Source: Tannerella sp. (lineage in GTDB: Bacteria; Bacteroidota; Bacteroidia; Bacteroidales; Tannerellaceae). From it: a stretch of DNA of 36,526 nucleotides. Positions 23,718 to 32,404 of the stretch are shown here, piece after piece. The first letter of the stretch is position 1; the number at the start of each line of letters is the position of its first letter. A model generated the notes under the pieces. That model did no database searches. It had not been told where the DNA came from and was given only the letters and a program-made list of their open reading frames with translations. A program made the translations under genes and the position numbers. The DNA lies in assembly GCA_031276175.1 (NCBI GenBank), contig JAISNP010000032.1:1-36526 (forward strand), given 5' to 3'.

Positions 23718-25313
23718 GTGATAAGTGAATTAATCGTAGATGTAAAACCGAAAGAAGTTTCGATTGCCATAGTAGAAGACAAAAGTTTGGTGGAGTTCCA
23801 GAAAGAATCCCGGCAAGATTCTTTTGCAGTAGGTAATATTTACCTCGGCCGCGTAAAGAAGTTGCTTCCGGGGTTAAATGCTGCTTTTGTAGATGTGGGT
23901 TGTAAAAAAGAAGCGTTTCTCCATTATCAGGATTTGGGTTCCAATTTCAGTACGATACAGAAATATCTGAAAATACTGAAAGACGATTCTAAAAAGCGGC
24001 TTCCGGTTTCGAAAATGCAACGATTGCCGGAAATAGAGAAAGACGGAAGTATCAGTAACGTTTTGACTGTCGGTCAGGAACTGCTTGTACAGATTGCTAA
24101 GGAACCGATTTCGACTAAAGGCCCGCGTCTGACGGCAGAACTGTCATTTGCGGGGCGTTTTCTGGTGCTGATTCCGTTTGCGGACGATATTTCCATTTCA
24201 ACCAAAATCAAGTCGGGCGAAGAACGGGCACGTTTGCGCCAGTTGATGCAAAGTGTCAAGCCGAAAAATTTCAGCGTCATCGTACGTACTTCTGCCGAAG
24301 GGAAAAAGGTTGCCGAACTGGACGGTGAACTTAAAATGCTGGTCAAGCGCATGGAAGAGAATATCCCACGGGTGTCCAAAATGAAAGCACCTTCGATTGT
24401 GTTTGAAGAAGCTTCGAGAACGGTAGCTCTGCTACGCGACATATTCAATTCCTCCTTTCAGCATATATATGTTAATGAAAAAAGCATATACGATAGTGTG
24501 TACGAATATGTCAGCAGCATCGCTCCCGAACAGAAAGGGATAGTGAAACTGTATAACGAAGATACTCCTATCTTCGATAAGTTTGGCGTCACGAAGCAAA
24601 TTAAGTCGCTTTTCGGGCGTACAATCACTCATCGTGGCGGTGCATACCTGATTATCGAACATACGGAAGCAATGCACGTCATCGACGTGAACAGCGGAAA
24701 CCGTATGAAAAGCAGCACGGAACAGGAAAAAACGGCTTTTGAAGTAAATTGTACTGCGGCGGAAGAAATCGCCCGTCAGTTGCGCTTACGCGATATGGGC
24801 GGAATCATTGTCGTGGATTTCATTGATATGACGGAAGCATCCAATCGCCAGCAATTGTACGAAATCATGACAAAAGCGATGTCAAAAGACCGTGCTAAGC
24901 ATAATATATTGCCCCTTAGCAAATTTTGCCTGATGCAGATTACGCGCCAGCGAGTACGCCCGATTTTGGAGGTACAGACTGCCGAAAGTTGTCCCTCATG
25001 CTTTGGCACAGGGGTTGTGAAATCGTCTATTTTATTTACCGACAGTCTGGAAGGCAAAATCGACTGTCTGGTGAACAAGCATAATGTGAAAAAATTCACA
25101 CTACGTGTGCACCCTTATGTTGCCGCGTATATCAATAAAGGTCTTATTTCCATGGAAATGCGTTGGAAGATGCGATATTCCGCGAAGATAAAGGTGATTC
25201 CCGATCAGGGGTTGGCTTTCCTTGAATACAAATTCTATGATGCCGAAGGAAATGAATTGGACATGCAGGAAGAAAACGAAATACACCTCCCCGTGAAAAA
25301 GCAACATCGTTGA
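23718..25313 (+). CDS. rng: Ribonuclease E/G family protein
   Basis: A 531-residue endoribonuclease for RNA turnover and rRNA maturation. An S1 RNA-binding domain is near the N terminus (VGNIYLGRVKKLLPGLNAAFVDVG, residues 37-60). The DNase I-like catalytic region has the metal-binding acids in VIDVNSG (about 320) and VVDFIDM (about 366). The zinc-link CPSCFGTG (Cys425, Cys428) is intact, as needed for tetramer formation. The length fits RNase G-like enzymes, which lack the long E. coli RNase E tail. The start codon is GTG with no nearby better ATG. Confidence 0.92.
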   Translation: MISELIVDVKPKEVSIAIVEDKSLVEFQKESRQDSFAVGNIYLGRVKKLLPGLNAAFVDVGCKKEAFLHYQDLGSNFSTIQKYLKILKDDSKKRLPVSKMQRLPEIEKDGSISNVLTVGQELLVQIAKEPISTKGPRLTAELSFAGRFLVLIPFADDISISTKIKSGEERARLRQLMQSVKPKNFSVIVRTSAEGKKVAELDGELKMLVKRMEENIPRVSKMKAPSIVFEEASRTVALLRDIFNSSFQHIYVNEKSIYDSVYEYVSSIAPEQKGIVKLYNEDTPIFDKFGVTKQIKSLFGRTITHRGGAYLIIEHTEAMHVIDVNSGNRMKSSTEQEKTAFEVNCTAAEEIARQLRLRDMGGIIVVDFIDMTEASNRQQLYEIMTKAMSKDRAKHNILPLSKFCLMQITRQRVRPILEVQTAESCPSCFGTGVVKSSILFTDSLEGKIDCLVNKHNVKKFTLRVHPYVAAYINKGLISMEMRWKMRYSAKIKVIPDQGLAFLEYKFYDAEGNELDMQEENEIHLPVKKQHR

Positions 25314-25327
25314 GGAGGTATTTTTTT
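25285..25327 (+). terminator. Possible terminator of RNase E/G
   Basis: ACCTCC (25285-25290) and GGAGGT (25314-25319) can pair, with the gene's stop codon inside the loop, followed by ATTTTTTT. The loop is long (23 bases) and the stem short, so this is a moderate call. The gap to the convergent gene (25314-25394) is otherwise T-rich and has no gene. Confidence 0.45.
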
Positions 25328-25394
25328 CGTTTTATTCGATCGTTTTTCCGTTCTTTCTGGTTTTTTCTTTTTAACGGGGATATTCTCTTTTGAT

Positions 25395-26486
25395 TTACAG
25401 GTATATTCCCATAAATTCATCCATTTCTTCCGCATGTGCTTCGAGGCTTTGCAGGAGTTTGAATTGTGCTTTGGAACGAACGAGATTGTGCTCGGGATAA
25501 TGTATTTTGTAATAACTGTCTCCGTTGATATAGTCGGTCAGGAAACGGACGGTTTGCATGTAGGTCAACAAACGCCCACCATATGGCAATAGCTTAATTT
25601 CCAGAGGAGTGAGAAAGTATTTCGCCGTTTCCATGTAACCGCGTGTGTATGCTTTGAAAATATCCATGTCCACGTGGACGTTGTCAAGGTTTGTATCGTC
25701 TTCTGCACCGGTATTGGCGCCCGTACGGATGAAATCGCCGATGTCGGACAGGACAAAGCCCGGCATCACTGTGTCCAAATCAATAACGCATAATGCATTA
25801 CCGTCATGTTCATCGAATAGGATATTGTTGACTTTCGTGTCGCAATGGTTTGTACGTTTTTTCAGTTTTCCTTCGCGATACAATTCTTCCTGAATGCACA
25901 TTGATGCGGCGCGTTCTTCGATGGCTTCGATTAAATCGGTTATATTCGCCAAACGTTCTGCGAGATTAGCTTTTACAGCATCGCGAAATTGTTGCAGGCG
26001 AAATTCCATGTTGTGGAAGTTGGGGATGGTTTCACCTAACGCACCTTCGGGAATATCGGCAAGCATCAACTGAAAGTCTCCGAATGCCTTTCCTGCCTCG
26101 AAAGAGAGTTTTTCGTTTACTTCTTCATAACTTCGACTGCGCGGAATCATCAGGCATACACGCCAATAGTTCTCTCCGTCAAAGTAATACGAACGTCCGT
26201 CGATAGCAGGTATAAATATCAGCATCTTGCGATCAATATCCTGTGTGCCGCGTGCTTCCAGTTTCTTTCGGATGTGCGTCGTAACAGTCAGGATATTTTG
26301 CTGAAGCAGTTCAACATTCGTGAAAACGGCATGATTGATACGCTGGAGAATGTATTTTGCTTCGCCCTTATCGGTTGTCACTTTTAGCGTGTCGTTGATA
26401 TGTCCGTTGCCGAACTTCTCAACTTTTATAGGCTTGTCAGCGAGATTGAACTTGCCGAGTACCGTGAGATAATTTTCGTTTTTCAT
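25395..26486 (-). CDS. Aminoglycoside phosphotransferase-fold kinase, likely a sugar kinase
   Basis: About 363 residues with the APH/choline-kinase fold. The nucleotide-binding part has FGNGHINDTLKV (about 25-36) and KYILQRIN. The catalytic loop reads HCDTKVNN (Asp acting as base, then Lys and Asn) and the metal-binding segment VIDLDT. These features resemble N-acetylhexosamine 1-kinase (NahK)-type enzymes. The sugar substrate cannot be read from sequence, so I leave the function general. In-frame Mets also lie at 26519 and 26492; I prefer MKNENYLTVLGKF at 26486 because homologues begin there. It is convergent with RNase E/G. Confidence 0.78.
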   Translation of the reverse strand: MKNENYLTVLGKFNLADKPIKVEKFGNGHINDTLKVTTDKGEAKYILQRINHAVFTNVELLQQNILTVTTHIRKKLEARGTQDIDRKMLIFIPAIDGRSYYFDGENYWRVCLMIPRSRSYEEVNEKLSFEAGKAFGDFQLMLADIPEGALGETIPNFHNMEFRLQQFRDAVKANLAERLANITDLIEAIEERAASMCIQEELYREGKLKKRTNHCDTKVNNILFDEHDGNALCVIDLDTVMPGFVLSDIGDFIRTGANTGAEDDTNLDNVHVDMDIFKAYTRGYMETAKYFLTPLEIKLLPYGGRLLTYMQTVRFLTDYINGDSYYKIHYPEHNLVRSKAQFKLLQSLEAHAEEMDEFMGIYL

Positions 26487-26580
26487 TTGCATTACAAGTT
26501 TTTGTCTTTTACAAATCATTTATAAAAGAACGATTTACGAATACGGCCTTTTCCCGATTCCTCTACAACCTTTCGGAGAT

Positions 26581-26620
26581 AAAAAAGGTCGCCCTGCTGC
26601 AGGCAACCTTCGTTTTTTTT
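26581..26620 (-). terminator. Intrinsic terminator of the L31 gene
   Basis: AAGGT-GCC (read from 26610 leftward) pairs with its complement through a GC-rich stem ending in ACCTT/AAGGT (26585-26610), followed leftward by a run of T. On the opposite strand there is also a T-run (26613-26620), so it may work in both directions. It lies 15 bases past the L31 stop. Confidence 0.75.
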
Positions 26621-26634
26621 GCAGAGGAAAGGAG

Positions 26635-26889
26635 TCATTTTCTGACTCTGTTTCCGTAGCGGCTCATGAACTTGTCCACGCGTCCAGCCGTATCGACCAG
26701 TTTGGCTTTGCCGGTGTAGAACGGGTGCGAGGTGTTGGATATTTCCAATTTTACCAGCGGATAGCTGACGCCGTCAATGTCAATAGTTTCTTTCGTCTTA
26801 ATGGTAGAACGTGAAATAAACATGTCTTCATTCGACATGTCCTTGAACACTACCTGACGATAATTTTCCGGATGTATACCTTTTTTCAT
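26635..26889 (-). CDS. rpmE2: 50S ribosomal protein L31 type B
   Basis: An 84-residue type B L31, a zinc-independent form, recognised from [15 protein letters not shown] and [30 protein letters not shown]. It lacks the paired cysteines of the zinc-binding type, as expected. It should be part of the large ribosomal subunit near the central protuberance. It has its own strong promoter and terminator. Confidence 0.96.
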   Translation of the reverse strand: MKKGIHPENYRQVVFKDMSNEDMFISRSTIKTKETIDIDGVSYPLVKLEISNTSHPFYTGKAKLVDTAGRVDKFMSRYGNRVRK

Positions 26890-26945
26890 TTCTTTATATT
26901 TTGACTGTTTACGATTTCAAATTAAACATGTTTTTTTACGGGTTG

Positions 26946-26975
26946 CAAAGATACACTGAAACGCTGAAATATCAA
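26946..26975 (-). promoter_or_regulatory. Predicted promoter of L31
   Basis: Read leftward, TATCTTTG (26946-26953) has an upstream TTG (26973-26975) with exactly 19 bases between, a consensus Bacteroidetes promoter. It lies about 57 bases before the L31 ATG. Confidence 0.75.
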
Positions 26976-27021
26976 TGAAAAAATCGCTATTTTTTATCGG
27001 GTGCAACTTTATGTTTTTTTA

Positions 27022-27055
27022 TTGAGCTATATCTTACACATAATAGTTATCTTTG
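27022..27055 (+). promoter_or_regulatory. Predicted promoter of fba
   Basis: A TATCTTTG box (27048-27055) lies about 36 bases before the fba ATG. The nearest upstream TTG (27022-27024) is 23 bases away, a little longer than the 19-21 consensus. Confidence 0.55.
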
Positions 27056-27091
27056 TACAAGTTTTATAACACATAATAAACGTAAGTAAAA

Positions 27092-28087
27092 ATGGTAAGT
27101 TACAAAGATTTGGAGTTGGTAAACACGCGAGAGATGTTTGCCCGGGCTATTAACGGCGGATATGCCGTTCCTGCTTTTAATTTCAACAACATGGAACAGT
27201 TGCAGGCTATTATTCAGGCTGCAGTAGAAACAAAATCACCTGTGATTTTACAAGTGTCCAGTGGTGCACGCAAGTATGCCAACCAAACTCTTCTGCGCTA
27301 CATGGCGGAAGGGGCAGTCGAATACGCGAAGGAATTGGGCTGTCCGAATCCTCAAATTGTATTGCATTTGGATCATGGGAACTCGTTTGAACTTTGCAAG
27401 AGTTGCATTGACATGGGATTCTCGTCGGTAATGATTGACGGTTCTCACCTTCCGTACGACGAAAATGTAGCGCTGACAAAGCGAGTGGTTGAATACGCAC
27501 ATCAGTTTGATGTAACGGTCGAAGGAGAATTGGGTGTGTTGGCCGGTGTGGAAGACGAGGTCTCCGCAGAGCACCATACCTACACGCGTCCGGAAGAAGT
27601 AGTTGATTTTGTATCCAAAACCGGTTGCGATTCGCTGGCCATATCCATCGGGACATCTCATGGCGCAAACAAGTTCAAACCCGAACAGTGCACGCGCAAT
27701 GCCGAAGGCGTGCCGGTACCTCCTCCGCTGGCTTTTGATATTCTGTACGCTGTGGAAAAAAAACTGCCCGGATTCCCGATTGTATTACATGGCGCTTCAT
27801 CGGTGCCGCAGGAAGAAGTCGCGACCATCAACAAGTATGGCGGTCAATTGAAAGACGCTATCGGCATTCCCGAAGATCAGTTGCGCAAGGCTGCCAAATC
27901 GGCGGTATGCAAAATCAACATTGACTCGGACAGCCGTTTGGCAATGACTTCCGCCATCCGCAAGGTGTTTGCCGAATCTCCCGCCGAGTTCGACCCTCGC
28001 AAATATCTGGGGCCTGCTCGCGACAATGCAAAGAAAATCTATATACACAAGATAACAAATGTATTAGGTTCGAACAACAAGTTATAG
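27092..28087 (+). CDS. fba: Class II fructose-1,6-bisphosphate aldolase
   Basis: A 331-residue zinc-dependent aldolase that cleaves fructose-1,6-bisphosphate to dihydroxyacetone phosphate and glyceraldehyde-3-phosphate in glycolysis, and reverses this in gluconeogenesis. The metal and substrate residues are visible in LHLDHGNSF, VEGELGVLAGVEDEV, SIGTSHGANKF and VLHGASSVP. INIDSDSRLAMTSAIRKVF is also typical of class II. It stands alone between its own promoter and a terminator. Confidence 0.95.
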   Translation: MVSYKDLELVNTREMFARAINGGYAVPAFNFNNMEQLQAIIQAAVETKSPVILQVSSGARKYANQTLLRYMAEGAVEYAKELGCPNPQIVLHLDHGNSFELCKSCIDMGFSSVMIDGSHLPYDENVALTKRVVEYAHQFDVTVEGELGVLAGVEDEVSAEHHTYTRPEEVVDFVSKTGCDSLAISIGTSHGANKFKPEQCTRNAEGVPVPPPLAFDILYAVEKKLPGFPIVLHGASSVPQEEVATINKYGGQLKDAIGIPEDQLRKAAKSAVCKINIDSDSRLAMTSAIRKVFAESPAEFDPRKYLGPARDNAKKIYIHKITNVLGSNNKL

Positions 28088-28105
28088 GCCGAAATTGTAA
28101 ATGTG

Positions 28106-28146
28106 AAGAAAACCATCGCGTCATGCAGATGGTTTTCTTGTGTTTT
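28106..28146 (+). terminator. Intrinsic terminator of fba
   Basis: AAGAAAACCATC (28106-28117) pairs perfectly with GATGGTTTTCTT (28128-28139) around a 10-base loop, followed by GTGTTTT. It lies 18 bases past the fba stop. Confidence 0.82.
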
Positions 28147-28178
28147 CAAATCACGTTATGAATATAATGTAAAGAGTT

Positions 28179-29942
28179 ATGAAACAATTTTTCAAGATGC
28201 TGTTTGCATCGTTCATCGGTACTTTCATTGGTATTTTTTGCATCGTAATCGCGTTGACTGTTATACTGATTGTCTGTTTACATTCCGCATCCAAAACCAC
28301 TTATATTCCGGAGCAGGATGAAAATATTCTGAAAATATCAATGAACGGAACGATTGACGATTATAGTGAAGAAAATCCGTTTACCGTCTTGTTGTGGGAC
28401 GAGCCGGAACTTTCGTTAAGAAATATCCTGGTAGCCATAAATCGTGCGAAAACGAACAGCCACATTAAGGGCATCTATCTGGATATCGGTATGTTTTCGA
28501 CAGGAACGGCAAGTTTGGATGCCATTCGCCGTGCGCTGAAAGATTTCAGGGAAAGCGGGAAATTTGTCGTTGCATATGCAGATAGTTATTCGCAGGGCGG
28601 TTACTATCTTGCCTCGGTTGCAGACCGGGTATACCTCAATCCGACAGGCGTGTTAATCTTGCGAGGGCTATCGTCCGAAACCATGTTTTACAAGGGATTG
28701 CTGCAAAAGGCGGGAATTGAAATGGAAGTGTTCAAAGTAGGAACATACAAAGGTGCGGTCGAACCGTTTACCTCCAACCATCTGAGCGATGCCAACCGCG
28801 AACAAATCACCTCGTATATGGGCGGAATATGGAAAAATGTGGTGAATGAGATTGCCGCCGACCGCAATCTTGCAGCCTCCGATATAAATCGTTTTGCAGA
28901 CGAAGGACTGTTTTTTGCCGATCCGTCCGCCGCGGTGGAATACGGATTGATTGATTCTCTGGAATACCGCTTCGGCGTCGAAACACGCTTGAAAGAATTG
29001 TCGGGACAAACTTCGTCGAAATTGAAGTCGCTGAGTGTCTCCGAAATGATAAAGGTAAAAGCGCCCGAGCGCGAATACAGAAACAAGATTGCAATAGTTT
29101 ATGCCGAGGGGGAGATCTTAAATTCGATAAGCGCTCCGTTGATTGTGCAAAAGAATATCACCGGGAATCTTGCAGACAAGTTGCGCGAACTCGAAAACGA
29201 CGAGTTGGTAAGAGCCGTCGTCTTGCGCGTAAACTCGCCCGGTGGAGATGCGTTTGTGTCCGAACAAATCTGGCAACAAGTGGCAAAGTTGAATCGCAAG
29301 AAGCCGGTTGTCGTCTCAATGGGCAGTGTGGCGGCTTCGGGAGGATATTATATTTCCTGCGCCGCCCGTAAAATTGTGGCCGAATCGACTACACTGACCG
29401 GCTCGATAGGGATATTCGGAATATTCCCGAATATCAGCGGATTGTTGGGCAAACTGGATTTGACTGCCGACATAGTGAAAACAAACAAATATGCTGATAT
29501 AGGAGAAATGTCCAGACCGATGACCCAGGAGGAGCGTGCCCTGATACAAGCCTATATCGAACGAGGGTATGACCTGTTTCTCTCACGTTGCGCCGAAGGA
29601 CGCCACATGAGCAAAGACTCTATCGACGCCCTTGCACAGGGACGTGTATGGACGGGTGAGCAGGCTTTGGAGTTAGGGCTGGTCGACGAACTCGGCGGAA
29701 CAGACCGCGCCGTCGAACTTGCCGTCGAACTTGCCAATATATACAATTACACATTAATAGAAGCGCCGCTTTCGGACAATTCCCTTAAGGACATACTGCA
29801 AAAACAATTGGGCGAAGCCAAAATCTCTATGGCTAAAGATGTGATAGGTAGCGAGGAATATGAATTTCTCGATTTGTTGCGACAAATAAAAACGACGTAT
29901 GGCATCAAGGCGCGTATCCCCTATGACATGAAACCTTTATAA
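28179..29942 (+). CDS. sppA: Signal peptide peptidase SppA, 67K type
   Basis: A 587-residue serine protease of the inner membrane that degrades cleaved signal peptides. One N-terminal membrane segment is seen (about 10-34). It is the long, two-domain form like the E. coli enzyme. The catalytic Lys sits in VGTYKGAVEPF (Lys191) in the first domain and the catalytic Ser in GSVAASGGYY (Ser387) in the second, both as in the E. coli pair. It is followed after 13 bases by lpxK, then thiL, probably one operon. Confidence 0.95.
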   Translation: MKQFFKMLFASFIGTFIGIFCIVIALTVILIVCLHSASKTTYIPEQDENILKISMNGTIDDYSEENPFTVLLWDEPELSLRNILVAINRAKTNSHIKGIYLDIGMFSTGTASLDAIRRALKDFRESGKFVVAYADSYSQGGYYLASVADRVYLNPTGVLILRGLSSETMFYKGLLQKAGIEMEVFKVGTYKGAVEPFTSNHLSDANREQITSYMGGIWKNVVNEIAADRNLAASDINRFADEGLFFADPSAAVEYGLIDSLEYRFGVETRLKELSGQTSSKLKSLSVSEMIKVKAPEREYRNKIAIVYAEGEILNSISAPLIVQKNITGNLADKLRELENDELVRAVVLRVNSPGGDAFVSEQIWQQVAKLNRKKPVVVSMGSVAASGGYYISCAARKIVAESTTLTGSIGIFGIFPNISGLLGKLDLTADIVKTNKYADIGEMSRPMTQEERALIQAYIERGYDLFLSRCAEGRHMSKDSIDALAQGRVWTGEQALELGLVDELGGTDRAVELAVELANIYNYTLIEAPLSDNSLKDILQKQLGEAKISMAKDVIGSEEYEFLDLLRQIKTTYGIKARIPYDMKPL

Positions 29943-29955
29943 CAAGAAGCGCAAG

Positions 29956-31041
29956 ATGGTTTTTCGCTTTTTGTTATACCCTTTCGCATTGCTTTACGGC
30001 GCAGGTGTATGGGGGCGGAATTTATTGTTCGACTGCAAGATACTTTCGTCGGAGCGGTTTCCCGTGCCGGTGATATGCGTCGGAAACCTGGAGGCAGGCG
30101 GAACGGGTAAAACGCCCATGATTGAATATTTGATTCGCCTGCTGAAAGACAAGTACCGTATTGCGACGCTCAGCCGCGGATACAAACGTAAATCGAAAGG
30201 CTACGTGCTTGCAGACAAAGACAGTACGCCCGCGCTTATCGGCGATGAATCTTATCAGATTAAACGCAGGTATCCGGATGTGACGGTGGCGGTCGATAAA
30301 AACCGTTGCCGGGCGATTCATAACCTGCTGAAGCTGCCGGAAGATGTCCGTCCGCAGGTGATCCTGCTTGACGACGCGCTTCAGCATCTTTCCGTGCAGC
30401 CTTCGTTTTCCATCCTGATGACGAACTATAACCGGCTGTACTATAAGGATAAATTATTGCCGGTGGGGCGTTTGCGCGAATCGAAAAGAGGGGTAAGGCG
30501 CGCAAATATCGTTGTGGTCGGCAAATGCAGCCGATCTCTAACGCCGACGGATTGCCGTGTTATTGAGAAAGAAATGAAGTTGTCGGCGCATCAGGAGTTG
30601 TTTTTCTCAATCATTTCCTACCGGTCGCCGGAAGGCGTTTTCCCGGACAAGTGCAGCCCGTTGGCGCTCGAACATATCCGCAGAGACGACGAGATTTTGC
30701 TGCTGACCGGCATTGCCTGCCCCAAACCGCTGGTAGAGAAAATAAAAACGTATTCGGACAGGGTGAAGGCCGTTTCTTTTCCCGATCATCACGACTTTAC
30801 GAAAAGAGACATACGGAAAATCCATGCCGAGCTGTTGCGTATGAAATCGGACAGGTCGCTGATGTTGTGTACGGAAAAAGATGCCGCTCGGTTACGTGCG
30901 AATCCCCATGTGCCGGATGAGTGGAAAACACGCTTGTATGCCGTTCCGATCAGGATGGAATTTATGTTCGACCGGGGAAAGCAATTGGACGGGCACATCC
31001 TGAGGCATATTCTTCCGGTCGGAAAAAGCTTACGCCAATAG
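29956..31041 (+). CDS. lpxK: Tetraacyldisaccharide 4'-kinase
   Basis: A 361-residue membrane-associated kinase that phosphorylates the 4' position of the lipid A precursor. An N-terminal hydrophobic helix (about 1-18) anchors it. The P-loop is GNLEAGGTGKT (43-53), in the unusual form typical of LpxK. Other family landmarks are ATLSRGYKRKSKGY and LLDDALQHL. The stop is two bases before the preferred thiL start, so the genes are probably co-translated. Its presence agrees with a lipopolysaccharide-bearing outer membrane. Confidence 0.94.
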   Translation: MVFRFLLYPFALLYGAGVWGRNLLFDCKILSSERFPVPVICVGNLEAGGTGKTPMIEYLIRLLKDKYRIATLSRGYKRKSKGYVLADKDSTPALIGDESYQIKRRYPDVTVAVDKNRCRAIHNLLKLPEDVRPQVILLDDALQHLSVQPSFSILMTNYNRLYYKDKLLPVGRLRESKRGVRRANIVVVGKCSRSLTPTDCRVIEKEMKLSAHQELFFSIISYRSPEGVFPDKCSPLALEHIRRDDEILLLTGIACPKPLVEKIKTYSDRVKAVSFPDHHDFTKRDIRKIHAELLRMKSDRSLMLCTEKDAARLRANPHVPDEWKTRLYAVPIRMEFMFDRGKQLDGHILRHILPVGKSLRQ

Positions 31042-31043
31042 TC

Positions 31044-32072
31044 ATGCCACGGACGGAAATTGCAACCTTGGGCGAATTCGGCCTTATCCGTCATCTGACG
31101 GATAAAATCGCGCTTGTCAACCCCGGCAGCCTGAAAGGGGTGGGCGACGATGCGGCGGTGTTGGATTATAAAGATAAACAGACGCTTGTTTCTTCCGATC
31201 TGTTATTGGAAGGCATTCATTTCGACTTGACTTACGTGCCGTTGAAGCATTTGGGTTATAAGGCTGCCGTCGTCAATTTTTCGGATATTTACGCCATGAA
31301 CGGGCAGCCGAAGCAGATTACCGTTTCGATCGGCGTGTCCAAACGGTTTTGTGTGGAAGATCTGGAGGCGTTTTATGCGGGACTGTTGCTGGCCTGCGAG
31401 GTGTATGGCGTCGATTTGGTAGGCGGCGACACCTCGTCGTCGCGCACGGGATTTACGATAAGTATTACTTGCATCGGCGAGGGCGAAAAAGATAAAATCA
31501 CATACCGCAGCGGGGCAAGAGTAAATGATTTGATATGCGTATCGGGCGATTTGGGCGCAGCCTATATGGGATTGCAGCTGCTGGAGCGCGAAAAGGCCGT
31601 TTTCAGGGGTGAAAAAGATTTCACGCCCGATTTCTGCGGCGAAGAGTATCTGCTGGAGCGTCAGTTGAAGCCCGAAGCACGGAAAGACATCGTCGGAATG
31701 TTGGCCGACAGCGGGATTGTCCCGACGGCTATGATAGACGTCTCGGACGGGCTTTCGTCCGAATTGCTTCATATCGCACAGCAAAGTCGCGTGGGTTGCC
31801 GCATCTACGAAGACCGCATCCCGATAGATTACCAGACCGCCTTGATGGCGGAACAGTTTAACATGAACCTCGTCACGGCAGCGCTGAACGGCGGCGAAGA
31901 CTATGAGTTGCTTTTCACCGTGCCGCTGACGTATCACGACACGGTAGACCGTATGGAAGGCATCAAGGTGATAGGCCACATTACCGAGCCTGCGGCAGGC
32001 AATTACCTCGTAGGGCGCGACGGCGGCGAAGTGGCTTTGCAGGCGCAGGGATGGAATCCGCTCACTTTTTAG
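31044..32072 (+). CDS. thiL: Thiamine-monophosphate kinase
   Basis: A 342-residue ATP-dependent enzyme that converts thiamine monophosphate to thiamine diphosphate, the last step of cofactor synthesis. Family features seen are IHFDLTYVPLKHLGYKAAVVNFSDIYAMNG, the Asp pair in KGVGDDAAVLD, and GGDTSSS. The reading frame is open further upstream (from 30921, inside lpxK), but MPRTEIATLGEFGLI at 31044, two bases after the lpxK stop, is the sensible start. In many Bacteroidales the operon also carries a purine phosphorylase between lpxK and thiL; it is absent here. Confidence 0.92.
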   Translation: MPRTEIATLGEFGLIRHLTDKIALVNPGSLKGVGDDAAVLDYKDKQTLVSSDLLLEGIHFDLTYVPLKHLGYKAAVVNFSDIYAMNGQPKQITVSIGVSKRFCVEDLEAFYAGLLLACEVYGVDLVGGDTSSSRTGFTISITCIGEGEKDKITYRSGARVNDLICVSGDLGAAYMGLQLLEREKAVFRGEKDFTPDFCGEEYLLERQLKPEARKDIVGMLADSGIVPTAMIDVSDGLSSELLHIAQQSRVGCRIYEDRIPIDYQTALMAEQFNMNLVTAALNGGEDYELLFTVPLTYHDTVDRMEGIKVIGHITEPAAGNYLVGRDGGEVALQAQGWNPLTF

Positions 32073-32091
32073 AGAGACAGTCCCTTCAACA

Positions 32092-32252
32092 TTTGCAGCA
32101 CACCCTTGCTAACGCTTGCAGCACACCCCTGCTAACGCTTGCAGCACACCCCTGCTAACGCTTGCAGTCCACCCCTGCTAACGCTTGCAGCACACCCTTG
32201 CTAACGCTTGCAGTCCACCCCTGCTAACGCTTGCAGCACACCCCTGCTAACT
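32092..32252. repeat. 23-bp tandem array, 7 units
   Basis: Unit starts fall at 32092, 32115, 32138, 32161, 32184, 32207 and 32230, exactly 23 bases apart. The consensus is CTTGCAGCACACCCCTGCTAACG; two units (the fourth and sixth) have GTCC instead of GCAC. Each unit can form a small hairpin GCAG-CACACCC-CTGC. It begins 20 bases after the thiL stop and lies between convergent thiL and susD. The remaining gap (32253-32404) has no recognisable gene. Not a CRISPR array: there are no spacers. Confidence 0.95.
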
Positions 32253-32404
32253 CGGCAAGGGCTATCGCCTGTAAAATAGCATGTTGCAAATTGATTCGTC
32301 GCGCTTGCGGCGCCACACATACTGCTTATAATGCGAAGAGGATGCGCCCGTTTCGACACACCCTCTTTGCTTCTTCTTTTCGGGCTAAATCCCGTTCGCT
32401 TTGT

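Noticed and set aside
30921-31043. A longer ThiL starting inside lpxK
   Set aside because: The extension overlaps the end of LpxK in another frame and lacks ThiL character; the Met at 31044 gives the normal N terminus.
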